Origin: Emiliania huxleyi CCMP1516 | Taxonomy: Eukaryota > Haptophyta > Isochrysidales > Noelaerhabdaceae | Reading direction: 5' to 3' | Assembly (NCBI RefSeq): GCF_000372725.1 | Contig: NW_005200784.1 | Span: 375,716 to 439,715, forward strand | DNA length: 64,000 nt | Shown: piece after piece, positions 33,601-43,433 of the stretch | Layout of the letters: each line of letters opens with the position of its first letter | Position numbering within the stretch: the first letter of the stretch is position 1 | Notes under the pieces: model-generated | The model's database searches: none | Seen by the model: only the letters and a program-made list of their open reading frames with translations | What the model was told of the DNA's origin: nothing | Made by a program: the position numbers and the translations under genes

Positions 33601-35153
33601 CCGCCCGCCGCGGCTCCCGCCCCTGCTTACGCTGGCGGGGTGCCTACGTATCAGCCGCCGATGAACCTGACGGCGCTCGGCGGCGGCGGGGGGCCGCCCG
33701 CGGCGGCGGCCCTTGCGCCGTCGCTGGTGCCGTCTCCGCCGCCGCAGGCGGCAGCCCCGGCCGGCGACCTTCTCGCCGCTCTCGGCGCAGCGCCGCCCGC
33801 GGCGTCGTCGAGCGGCCTGCTAGACGGGATGGCGCCCGGGCCGGCGCCGATGGCGCCGATGGCACCGATGACGCCGATGATGGCGCCCATGGCTCCGATG
33901 GCGCCGACCAAGCCTGCGGGCGGCGGAGGCGGCGCTCTCGATCCCTCCATGTTTGGCGCGCCCCCCGCCGCTGCCAATGCGCCCAGCTCCGCGCCGGTAG
34001 CACCGGGTGCGCTGATGATGCCCTCGCGAGCGCCCGCCGCCGCTGCGAGCAGCGGTGTCGGCGCGGCGCCGCTGATGCCCGCGCAGCCGCCCGCCGCGGC
34101 CGCTGCCTCCGCCGGCGGCATGCTCAGCCCGGGCATGTTTGCCGCCACAAGCGCCGCCAGCGCGCCGCTGGTGCCGTCCAAGCCGGCGACGCTGCAGCCG
34201 ACGGTGGGGAGCGTCCCACTCGTGCCTCAGTCGGCGCCGGCGCCGGCCGTGACGCCGTCGGTCGGCCCTCCCGCGGCGACGCCGGCGGCGCAGATCGCGT
34301 GGTGGAAGATGACCCTGCAGACGGAGGGCATCCTGCTGCCCGGCCCGTCGCTGCAGCTCGGGTTCAAGACCGACTTTCGGCCGCCGCGCGGCCGGATCGG
34401 CATCTACTTTGGCAACCTCGGCGGCGGCGCCCTCTCGATCTCCGCGTGCGCCGTCGCCATGTCCGACGGCGCGCCGCCTGTCCCGCCCACGCCCCCCCCC
34501 CCCCTCTCCCGCCGCCACCTCCCCTCCCACCCTCCCTCTCCACGCCCGCAGGCTCCTCGGGCGGGCTCACCATCACGGCCGCGGCGGGGCCCACGGCGCT
34601 GCCGCCGCGCGGCCAGGCGCTCATGATGGTGCAGCTCGAGCACGCCTCGCCGTTCGGGCCGGCGGTGCCCGCCCTCACCGTCACGCTGGCCGGCGCGGTC
34701 GGCGGCGGCGCCGGCGGCGCGCACAAGCTGCCGGTGGCGCCGCACCGCTTTGTGCAGCCGTGGCCGCTCCAGACGGCCGACTCGTACTTTGGCTGGTGGC
34801 GGACGGCCGGCCTCGCCGAGCGGCAGGCCTCCTTTGCGTGGGCGGGCCCGTACGACCGGATGCGCGCCAAGCAGCAGCTCGCCGCGGGCGCCGGCCTCGC
34901 CGTGCTCGAGAATGTCGACCCCACCCCCTCCAACCTCGTCGGCGCCGGCTACCTCGCGACGCTCGCCTCCGCGGCGCCGCCCGACAAGGTGGCGAACGCA
35001 AGCACGGCCATCTTCTGCCTGCTGCGGCTCGAGGTGAACCCGCAGCGCGGGGCGGCGCGCCTGACGGTACGCTCGCGCCACGCGCCCCTCGCCGACAGCT
35101 TGGTGAAGGCCTTCGCCGCCGCCTTTGGCAACGTCGCCGCGCCCATACCGTGA
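18614..35153 (+). CDS. giant DUF3638/DUF3645-type ATPase with EF-hands, VPS62-like and AP-2 alpha appendage domains
   Basis: At least 20 short introns; about 4,800 residues. Clear introns include 19078-19190, 20168-20429, 20811-20869, 21251-21333, 21667-21751, 21823-21996, 23077-23148, 25858-25925, 25996-26070, 27774-27857, 28032-28108 and 28806-28877. The N-terminus matches the head of DUF6606/DUF3638 giants (PGGILVIPGGWAGG, STGSG, YHPTR). A Walker A-like MGEGKTT is at 27561-27581, a DExx-like GIIDEVDVVL near 28195, and a helicase motif VI-like AYRMRGIGKGQT near 30215. The Q/E-rich linker (30795-30900) and the RRLKNVIVLLEW block are typical of the family. EF-hands follow: a weak one near 31257, NGKRDGYLTCGEL near 32167 and canonical DSNADGLLTLDEW near 32350. 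A VPS62-like stretch spans about 32640-33200, then a Pro/Ala/Met linker with DNPW, then an alpha-adaptin ear (VQPWPLQ, VLENVDPTPSNLVGAGY, LLRLEVNP). Some junctions are uncertain. Role inferred: ATP-driven remodelling tied to clathrin trafficking. Confidence 0.75.
19247..19290 (+). repeat. (CTC)n microsatellite at an exon-intron boundary
   Basis: About fourteen CTC units in the giant gene, at the start of the second intron (acceptor before VQYNTPLLLL near 19345). The exact donor cannot be fixed because of the repeat. Confidence 0.8.
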
Positions 35154-35454
35154 TGAAACACTCTTCGTGGCATGCTCTCTCAGAAAAACGAGGTCGTCTC
35201 TCAAGAGTTCGAGTCGTAGAGACACTGAACACAAGTACCGTCACAGTCCTACCTGCTGGAGGGTGTCTGTGAGTGTGATTCTCTTCTACAGTTCGAAAAG
35301 CGTACGCACGTGTAGCCGGTCCCTTGTTGGCCGTGATGAGTTTTGACGGATTGACGGAGCTCGGAGGCGCGGCAGGCGGGCTGCGGCCTGCGCGCGGCTT
35401 CGGGCGAGCATGCTGTCAACACAGTGTGTGTCGTGTGTGTGAGTGAGTGTGTGT

Positions 35455-35487
<33 letters not shown>

Positions 35488-35603
35488 TGCCTGTCTCACT
35501 CACACGCCACTGGGCACGGGACTCTAGTGCATAGTGCGCGCTGGCACACACGTCGTGTCGTGCGGAAAAGAATTTTACGACAAAAAGCTCTCCGTCTCAC
35601 GAG
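35154..35603. other. convergent intergenic with (GT)n and repeat pieces
   Basis: Between the 3' ends of the giant gene (plus) and the HECT gene (minus). It holds a (GT)n run at about 35452-35486, a GAATTTTACGACAAAAAG motif shared with 10.7 and 38.2 kb, and a variant of repeat B near 35515 (GGGCACGGGACT). Confidence 0.7.
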
Positions 35604-36054
35604 TCACGAGACATGCGGGGCACGGGACTGGCGCGCACTGGCACTAACACGGTCACGGGTCGCATACGGCGACAAGTGCACCTTGTGCGTGCATGTGTGC
35701 ACGTTGGGCAAGTCGTGTTCGTCGGCGCCCTCGTAGAGCTTGAGGGTGATCGGGTCCTTGAGGCCGCCGCAGGGCAGCGCCGTGAGCGCCGTGCTCCACT
35801 CGAGGAGGTGCAGCCGCTCGAGACTGCCAAGCCCCGTCTCGGGTGACTCGTCAAGGATGATCTCGCGCAAGTAGCGCGGCGCCTCGGAGCCGGCGGCCGC
35901 AAAGCCCGCCTTCGCCTCGGCGCTGACCGACGCGTCCGGCCAAGCGAAGCACCCAAGGAGCTGCTCGCGGCTCAACTCGGTGTTTCCGTGCAGCATGTGC
36001 AGCAGCTCTGCGGCGGTGAGCGCGCCGAGCTGCAGCCGTGCGCCCGCCGAGACG
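35604..36054 (-). CDS. HECT ubiquitin ligase, C-lobe exon (3' part of the gene at 38752-39898)
   Basis: This exon carries the HECT C-lobe: LTAAELLHMLHGNTELSRE, then ALPCGGLKDPITLKLYEG and the catalytic block LPNVHTCTHKVHLSPY, whose Cys forms the ubiquitin thioester. It continues the N-lobe encoded at 38752-39677. A GC donor at 38751 and an AG acceptor at 36055-36057 join in exact phase, giving GFTN|VSAGARLQL. After the SPY block the last 19 codons run into repeat B (35619-35651) before a TGA, so the C-terminus may be altered. Confidence 0.7.
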
Positions 36055-36550
36055 CTTGTGTTGCCACCCCACAATAGCCCCAGTCGCGGCTCTGACAACT
36101 TCTCGCTGTCACATAGCACCAATCACCGCCGCCGTCGCCATCGGGGTCGCCGCAGTAGTTCGTGACCCAGGTGCCTCCGGGGCTTTGCCAATCCCTCTGG
36201 CACTCGCAGCCCTCAACAGTGATGCGCACAACAGATGGCAGGGGCGTGCCCGACGGTGGTGCCGGCGGCGGTGATGACAGTGCCCGCGGCGGCGGCGGTG
36301 GCCGCTGAGGAGGGAGCGGGAGGTCGAGAGCTAGTGGGGCACAATAGCCCCAACTACGCCCCTGGCAGCCGATAGTAACCACAAAGCACCACTCGTCAAG
36401 GTCGTTGTCGGTATTGCCGCAGTAATCGGTGACGAGGACGTAGGAGTTGCTCCACTCTTTCCGGCAAGGGCATCCCTCAGTAGTGACGCGGAGTGGCGTC
36501 GGCGGGAGTGATGGCGGTGGCGCCCACGGCAGCAGGGATGGTAGGGCCAT
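36040..36550 (-). CDS. cysteine-rich two-repeat protein, partial
   Basis: Two copies of one module: TTEGCPCRKEW...YCG...WCF...CQGRSWGYC and TVEGCECQRDW...YCG...WCY...CQSRDWGYC, separated by a Pro-rich linker. The Cys, Trp and Gly spacing resembles fibronectin type II/kringle-like extracellular modules, so a secreted or surface protein is likely. The ATG at 36550 is followed by a weakly hydrophobic, Pro-rich leader. The frame runs into the HECT C-lobe exon in another frame at about 36065. The ORF lies in the large HECT intron on the same strand, so it could be a separate gene with a lost 3' end or an alternative exon. Confidence 0.5.
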
Positions 36551-36785
36551 GAGCGGGGCAGGGCCGGAGCTCGGGAGGACGCGCGCGGAAGCGCGGGTGA
36601 CAACTTTCGCAAACCCCGGTGTCTTCCCACGCTATGGAACGTTGAAAAGAAAGCGCGGACTTTGGTTTCCCGCGCAATTTCGGCGCGGGGGCCTCACAAT
36701 GAAATGTTCGCCCGCCGCCTAATCGCCGCAAAAACGCCGGCCAAACGCCGCTAAATCGCCGCCTGCTATCCCCCATTTCCTTTCC

Positions 36786-37809
36786 ATGGCCGCCACTGCG
36801 GAGGCCGCATCGGGCAGTGAGGTTCGCGGCCCAGGCGGTGACGAAGTGGCATGGTTCACTGGCATCATCGACGAGAAGCACCGCCTGGCGAATGCGAATG
36901 ACAGCCTTCGGGCTCAGCTCGCCAAGCACACCACGATCGTGGCCGAGGCGGCCCGCCTCCGCACCGAGCGGGACACCGCGATCGAAACAAGAGCTCAAGA
37001 GACGGGAGAGCTCAAGAGGCGTTTGGCCGAGGTCGAGGACCGCGATGCCAAGCGGCGCAAGCTTATCGTGCAGCAGCAGTACGCTTTGGCGCTGCTGTGC
37101 GCCGTCGCCGAGCCCAAGGACCTCGTGCTGGTGCGCTGGCCCGCGGGGATGGTGTCCGTCGCAAAGGTGATCTCGGCGCCGGCAAAGGCGGCGCCCTCCC
37201 TCCTTCACGTCGAGTGCTGCATCACGTCCGACGGCGAAAGGATTCGGGGACCAGTTTCCCCTGGCGCCGTCGAGGTCGTGAACAAGCACAACTTTGAGCG
37301 CTTGCTCGGCGAGGTGCCCAGCCAACTTATCTCTCATCGCCGCCCCGCCGCCGCTGCCACCTCCCACCACTGCCATCACCCACTACCGCCACCTTTCACC
37401 GCCGTCCACCACCGCCCCCACCCGCCACTGCCATCGACACTGCCATCGACACACGACACTGCCACCCCAGGTGCTCGAGCCCGCCAACTTGCGGAAGCTC
37501 GCCACTTCGGGCAGCAACACCGCCGAGCGGGAACCGGAGTTCCTTCGGCGCGCGATCAAGATGACGACCAGCGACGTCAAGGAGGGACTCCCTGCCTCCT
37601 TGACCGTGCCGATCGAGGCGCTCGCTGCGCAGGCGGAGCAGCGTCTGGCCGCTGTTGGAGGAGACGCGTCCGGCGAAGTGGAGGACTGGAGGCCAAGGTT
37701 GGCAGGGTGCCCGCCACGCTATCGACCCTCCCCCCCCTGGGGCGGCCTCAATGCCGCCAACGAGACGAGCGACAGCGAGGAGGAGCAGGAGGCCACGGTG
37801 GAGTCGTGA
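36786..37809 (+). CDS. coiled-coil protein of unknown function, nested in the HECT intron
   Basis: Exon 1 is 36786-37313 and exon 2 is 37471-37809; the GT-AG intron of 157 bp keeps phase 0 (288 residues). Residues about 30-85 are an Arg/Glu/Ala/Leu coiled coil (RLANANDSLRAQLAKHT). The middle (LVLVRWPAGMVSVAKVIS) has beta-rich character and the tail is acidic (DSEEEQEATVES). I do not recognise the family. The ATG is in good context (ccATGGcc). The gene lies opposite to, and inside, the 2.7-kb intron of the HECT gene. Confidence 0.6.
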
Positions 37810-38402
37810 AGCGTGGCCCAGTGAGCAGCTATCTTGCCAGCCGCACGCAGCAACGCGCAACACAAAAGTTATGTGCTCGTCTTACCCTCTGTCTAATGCG
37901 GGAATATATTGTATTATAGACTTCCGTACCATGCGGAATCGATCCGGATATCGGCGAGATGCCGAGAATCGCCAATATCCGCGTAAAGTTTAAACCGAGA
38001 CAGTCTCTACTCTCCTTCACGGCAGTCTACTGAGCAAGGGGGACTCGCGCACGGCCAAGGAGAATCTTGGAGCACTTGGAGTGCGCTGCGGAATTCTTTG
38101 TTTCGCCAACCGCGCGCGATTCTTTTTTCGCACGACACCGTGGTGTACCTGTGTTGGTGCCAGTGTGCGCGCCAGTCCCGTGCCCAGTGCCCCAGTGGTG
38201 TCGTGCGAGGCGGGGGTTTCAAAATTCTTTTGGGAGCGAAAATTCTTTTTCCCAGTGTTGTGCGAGGGAGACTTGTAAAATTCTTTTTTCGCGTTGTTGT
38301 TGCCGACAGACGACAGACGTGGGGCAGGACCCTCGACTACCCTCCGACAGACGTGTCACGAGCCTAACGTCTTCGACTGCTTACAAACGTTGGTCAAACA
38401 TC
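37810..38402. other. intergenic inside the HECT intron, with repeat B
   Basis: No ORF is supported. It holds an AT-rich patch with short palindromes near 37905-37985 and repeat B at about 38148-38183, followed by AAAATTCTTTT motifs, ending just before the ATG at 38403. Confidence 0.6.
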
Positions 38403-38742
38403 ATGAGGTTCGGCACCGCGCTCCTGCTCCTGGTGCCCTTCCTCATTGTTGCCTCCTTCTTCTACACGCGCGACAGCATTCACGCAAGACAACCGCGCGC
38501 GCTCTCGCTCTCTGGCCAGGACATCGCCCGGCGGCAGCGGCAAGCAGCGGCCGCAGCAGAGCTGCGAGCTGCGGCCGCAGCAGAGCAGCCACGGCCGGCC
38601 GCGGCCTCGCATCCTGAGCCGCTTCGCAAGGTCGGGGCCGGCCTGCAAATGGACTTTGGGTCGCTCGGTGTCGTTAGGGTCAACCTACGGCCCGAGTGGT
38701 CGCCGACGTCGTTCGAGTACGCGACCGGCGTGGCTGCGGCAA
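38403..38742 (+). CDS. signal-anchor protein, first exon only (cyclophilin-like start?)
   Basis: ATG at 38403 begins a strong signal anchor (ALLLLVPFLIVASFFY), an Ala/Glu/Arg-rich stem and then VRVNLRPEWSPTSFEYATGV, which resembles the start of algal peptidyl-prolyl isomerase-like proteins; that family call is tentative. Sequence character stops at 38742, where a GT donor follows. No second exon is seen downstream, because the region beyond codes the HECT N-lobe on the other strand. The two opposing splice donors (38743 plus, 38751 minus) lie 9 bp apart. The gene is either truncated by a rearrangement or has a distant second exon. Confidence 0.4.
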
Positions 38743-38751
38743 GTCGATGGC

Positions 38752-39898
38752 TTCGTGAAGCCGTCACGCAGTGCCCGGAGGCTCGCCTCCCGGATCGTGA
38801 GCAGCTTGTGGCGGCAGCCGGCCAGCACCGCCCTCTCCATCGCCGCGCTCTCCGGCGGCACCTCCTCGTCCGCCGCGCCCGGGTCGAAGAAATCGAGCGT
38901 CAGGCCTGCGGGTGGCTGCACGAGCAGCTGCGCCCACCGCTGCGAGAGCTCGGGGTCGAAGTCGGAGAGCACGGCGAGCGCGGACTGCGGGTCCTTGAAG
39001 ACGCGCCACTCGTGCGCGTCCGCCAGAAACTCGAAGACGAACCGGCCGAACCCGCGGCCGAGGGGCTGGTCGTCGAGGACGCACCGGCACATGATGCGGC
39101 CGATGTTGTTCATCGACTGCAGGTCGGCGGTGGGCGAAGGCAGCAGCCCGATGCTCGTCGACGTATCGTCGCCGGCGCCCTCGAAGAGGCCGAAGTCCGG
39201 GAGCAGCACCTCACGGAAGAAGCAAGAGTAGAGCTCGACAGTCAGGCCACCGAGGTCCTCCCCCTCCTCCTTGCTGCCGTGCACAACGAAGGTCCCCTCG
39301 GTGCGCTGGAAGAGCTTGAGCTTGGTGTCTGCCGCCTTGATGGCGGGCGAGAAATGCCCAACGACATCTTGGCAGAGCTGGTTGCGCCGGACCGTTAGTC
39401 TCCACGGCTTGTTGCGCGCCGTCTTGGACGGCAGGTACTGCAGCAGCATCTCGACGTACTGGCGGAAGGCGAGGAAGCGCCGGAGGAAGGCGCCCTCGTC
39501 GAGCTCATCAGCAGCAACCACGAGCGACGACGCGGCGCTCGACGCGGCGGCCTCCTCGAGCGGCTCGGAAGTAAGCCGATTAGTGGGCTCAACAGCCCTC
39601 CGTCGGGCGCGCTTCACTTGCACGCTCAGGTCGCTGTAGCCGTTCTTCACCGCGCTGTAGCCCTCGGCAGCTCGTGACTGCGACACCGTTTGCTTGGAAG
39701 CACGGCGTCAACGGAGCCGGGGAGGATGTTAATTCCAAGGAATTGGCGTTCGTAGGCGCCGGGCACGTCGCCCCAGAATTTCTTGTCGCTCTCGCCCGTG
39801 CCCTGCAGATTCCTTCGAGCTTGCTCAGCCTTAGCGGCCTTCTCGTGGCGCTTCCGGGCGGCCGCCTCCTTGGATGCGAGGTTGAGGGCGCTCGGCAT
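38752..39898 (-). CDS. HECT ubiquitin ligase, N-lobe exons
   Basis: Exons 39898-39704 and 39677-38752, continuing at 36054-35604 (523 residues in total). The HECT N-lobe is clear: EEGEDLGGLTVELYSCFFRE, SMNNIGRIMCRCVLDDQPLG (the G-R-x-x-G/C-x-A-L-x-D region), LDFFDPG and LRALRDGF. HECT enzymes pass ubiquitin from E2 through a Cys to the substrate. The N-terminal 65 residues are a charged helix and no substrate-binding domain is visible, so the protein is close to a bare HECT domain. The gap between the first two exons is only 26 nt (39678-39703, GTGC...GCAG), so the first junction is uncertain. Confidence 0.7.
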
Positions 39899-40035
39899 CG
39901 ACGCGGGCAACGTGGGAGCGCAACACGGGCGCCTGAATGTTTAGACGTTTGCGTTTGGAGCCCGCCGGGAATGTAACTGAATGTCACGACCCCAAACCGT
40001 CTCATCAATCCGTTGGCGACCGGTACAATTGTAGC
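39899..40035. promoter_or_regulatory. short upstream region of the HECT gene
   Basis: It precedes the HECT start on the minus strand and contains nothing distinctive. It ends at the target duplication of the small transposon. Confidence 0.3.
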
Positions 40036-40447
40036 CAGGTGTATTTTATTTTTGCTTGGGGCGGCCCTCATGACGGGGTAGGTAGGGTAGGTCTGGGCTG
40101 TCCCGTCGGGGTTTTTCCCTCTCTTCACGCCGGAATTTTCACAGCAGAAAAAGAAATTTTCCGCCCAAATCACGATGTCAACCCTCCCCAAGTCGTTGAT
40201 CTGGTGCTTGTAGGGCTTGAGAGTGGCCTGCCATGTCACAAGAAGGACTGTGGTTGCAGGAGAGTACCACCAACCATCACTCTAGTTGGTATAGTACCCC
40301 ACCTTCACCCGTCCCATGATTTCTTTTTTAGTTTCCCATAAGTAAGGTAGGTAGGTAGGTAGGTAGGTAGGGGCACCGCAGGGGCCGGTCAGGTTTTTCC
40401 TGAATTTCATCATGAGGGCCGCCCCAAGCAAAAATAAACGCCACCTG
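40036..40447. mobile_element. 412-bp MITE-like element
   Basis: Inverted ends begin CAGGTG and share GCTTGGGGCGGCCCTCATGA about 16 bp in; over 38 bp there are only three mismatches (positions 7-9). The flanking direct repeat TTGTAGC (40029-40035 and 40448-40454) is a 7-bp target duplication. The interior has no transposase and includes a GGTA-type run at about 40343-40369. It lies between the divergent HECT and CDC20 genes. Confidence 0.88.
40343..40369 (+). repeat. (GGTA)n microsatellite inside the MITE
   Basis: About six AGGT units, with a shorter related stretch near 40077-40092 (GTAGGTAGGGTAGG) in the opposite half of the element. Confidence 0.85.
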
Positions 40448-40556
40448 TTGTAGCAAGGAAAAAAAACGACACAAAAAGGAGTCTCCATCGCGACGCTGCG
40501 AGCGAGAGTCTGCCGCCAGGCCGCCCGCCTGCGCCGAGCCGCCCGCGCGATCACAT

Positions 40557-42468
40557 ATGTCGTCAGCCAGCTCCTCCTCATTCTTCATCGACCCCGTCGT
40601 CGCTCATTCGCCGCGGCAAAAAAAGCGGCAGGCGCCGCGCTCGGACACTCCGCCGACCGAGTCTCGAGGGCTTGGCGATCGCTTTGTGCCGCAGCGCTCC
40701 GCGATGGACCTGGACGTGTCCAACTTTGAGCTGACGCGCGGCTCACGCGACGGGCATGGCGGCGTCAACGCGTCGCCCGCCAAGGAGGAGTACAAGAAAG
40801 TGCTCGCGGCAAAGCTTTTTGGCGGGAGTGCGACCAACAAGGTCCTCTCCTTCAACGCGAAGCCGCCGCCGCCGCGGGAGGACCACCAGTCATCGCTGCG
40901 CGTGCTCTTCACCCGCAACCGCGACGCCGGCCTGCTGCCCAAGAAGTACTCGCGCCACATCCCTCAGGCGCCCGAGCGGATCCTCGACGCGCCAGAGGCG
41001 CGCAGCAGCAGCCCGCCCACCACAATCCGCCACCACAGAAAAGGGCATCTTCCGTGGCGCGGGCACCCCGGGCCGGGGTAGCGCCGGCGGATCGCCCGGC
41101 TCCCAGCGCCCCCGGGCTCTCAGCGCCCCACCACCCCACTCTCCCTCTCGCCCCCTTCACCCGCCCGCCTCCTTGCCAGCTGCCCTTCACCCGCCCGCCT
41201 CCTTGCAGCTGCTCGACGACTACTACCTGAACCTGCTCGACTGGAACGAGCGCAACGTGCTGGCGGTGGCGCTGGGCGACTCGATCTACCTGTGGAACGC
41301 CTCGGACGGCTCCATCCAGCAGCTCATGCAGACGAGCGGCGACAACTCGCACGTGAGGCCTCGCCCGCGGCTGGAAGGGGGGGAGGGTTCTGGGGGGGGA
41401 AGGAGGGGGGGAAGGGGTCCGAGGGTCCCTCGATCGAGGGGATTGGGAGCTGCATGTCCTCCGGTGGGGACCTCCGGCCGAGAGGCGAGGGAGAGCGGCT
41501 GCTTCTCCCCCTGCGGCTGCCTGACTGCGCCCTCTCCCCCCCCCCCCTCTCTCCCTCTGCTGCAGGTGACCTCGCTCGCGTGGGTGCAGGACGGGCCGGG
41601 GGGCGAGGGGCGGTACATGGCGGTNNNNNNNNNNNNNNNNNNNNNNNNNNNNNNNNNNNNNNNNNNNNNNNNNNNNNNNNNNNNNNNNNNNNNNNNNNNN
41701 NNNNNNNNNNNNNNNNNNNNNNNNGGGGGGGAAAGGAAAACATCTTCAATTTGGGGGACGACCGGAACCCCTCCTCCCCCAAGGGGGGGGGGGACCAGCC
41801 GTTGCCCAGGCCAAACCGAAAGACCCCAGGCCCAAGACCCCTTTTCCCAACAAACCCTTGGGGGCCAGGCCTTCCTTTCTTTTTTTCACCCCCCCCCCCC
41901 CCTCGGCAGGCTGGAGCAGCACCGCGCCGCCGTCAAGGCCCTCGCGTGGTGCCCGTGGCAGCGGAACCTGCTCGCCTCGGGCGGAGGCACCGCCGACCGG
42001 ATGATTCGCTTCTGGAACTCGTCGACCGGCGCGTGCCTCAACGCGGTCGACACGCACTCGCAGGTCCCGCCCCGCCCCTCCAGCCCCCCTCCCGCGCCGC
42101 TGCCGCCGCGGCCGTTCCCTCTCCCGACCCTCGCCCCGACCCTCGCCCCACCCCCCACCCCCACCCCCGTCCGCCAGGTCTGCGCGCTTCAGTGGGCGAA
42201 GCACGACCGCGAGCTCGTCTCGTCGCACGGCTACTCGCACAACCAGCTCATCCTGTGGAAGTACCCGTCGATGGTCAAGGTGGCCGAGCTGACGGGGCAC
42301 ACCTCGCGCGTGCTCCACATGGCGCAGTCGCCCGACGGCACCACCGTCGTCACCGCCGCGGCCGACGAGACGCTCCGCTTCTGGAAGATCCTCTCGGGCG
42401 GCGAGGCGTCCAAGAAGGAGCGAGCCGCCGCAAAGGAGTCGATCCTCAACTCGATGACCATCAGGTAG
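40557..42468 (+). CDS. CDC20: CDC20-type APC/C activator (WD40), interrupted by an assembly gap
   Basis: Exons are 40557-40997, 41209-41352, 41566 into the gap, about 41911-42063 and 42178-42468. The C-box [11 protein letters not shown] (residues 41-51) is of CDC20 rather than CDH1 type and binds the anaphase-promoting complex. WD40 blades follow: [39 protein letters not shown] and [15 protein letters not shown]. The protein ends in MTIR, the Ile-Arg tail that docks on APC3. It targets securin and cyclins at mitosis. The 100-N gap (41625-41724) and the poor sequence after it remove blades in the middle of the propeller. Intron 1 starts GC. Confidence 0.88.
41625..41724. other. assembly gap, 100 N
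   Basis: Exactly 100 N inside CDC20. The following 41725-41909 is full of homopolymer runs and looks like low-quality read ends; it holds no recognisable WD40 sequence although exon is expected nearby. Confidence 0.95.
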
Positions 42469-43280
<812 letters not shown>

Positions 43281-43433
43281 CGTGCACCCCGTCCACAGCA
43301 AGGTTGGTTGACAGTACAGGTGACACACGGTTCTGGGCACTGGGGCGGGGTGGGTCGCCCTATCCCAGATCACGCAGTACAATATCGAGCAGCAAGAGGG
43401 TGGTCGGGCTCAGCAGTGATCTCACGGCGAGAA

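Noticed and set aside
33280..35153. A separate gene for the alpha-adaptin ear
   Set aside because: The preceding exon splices in frame into VDPRASMVGGGW, and no promoter-like break or adaptin trunk is seen. Kept as the main alternative to the fusion.
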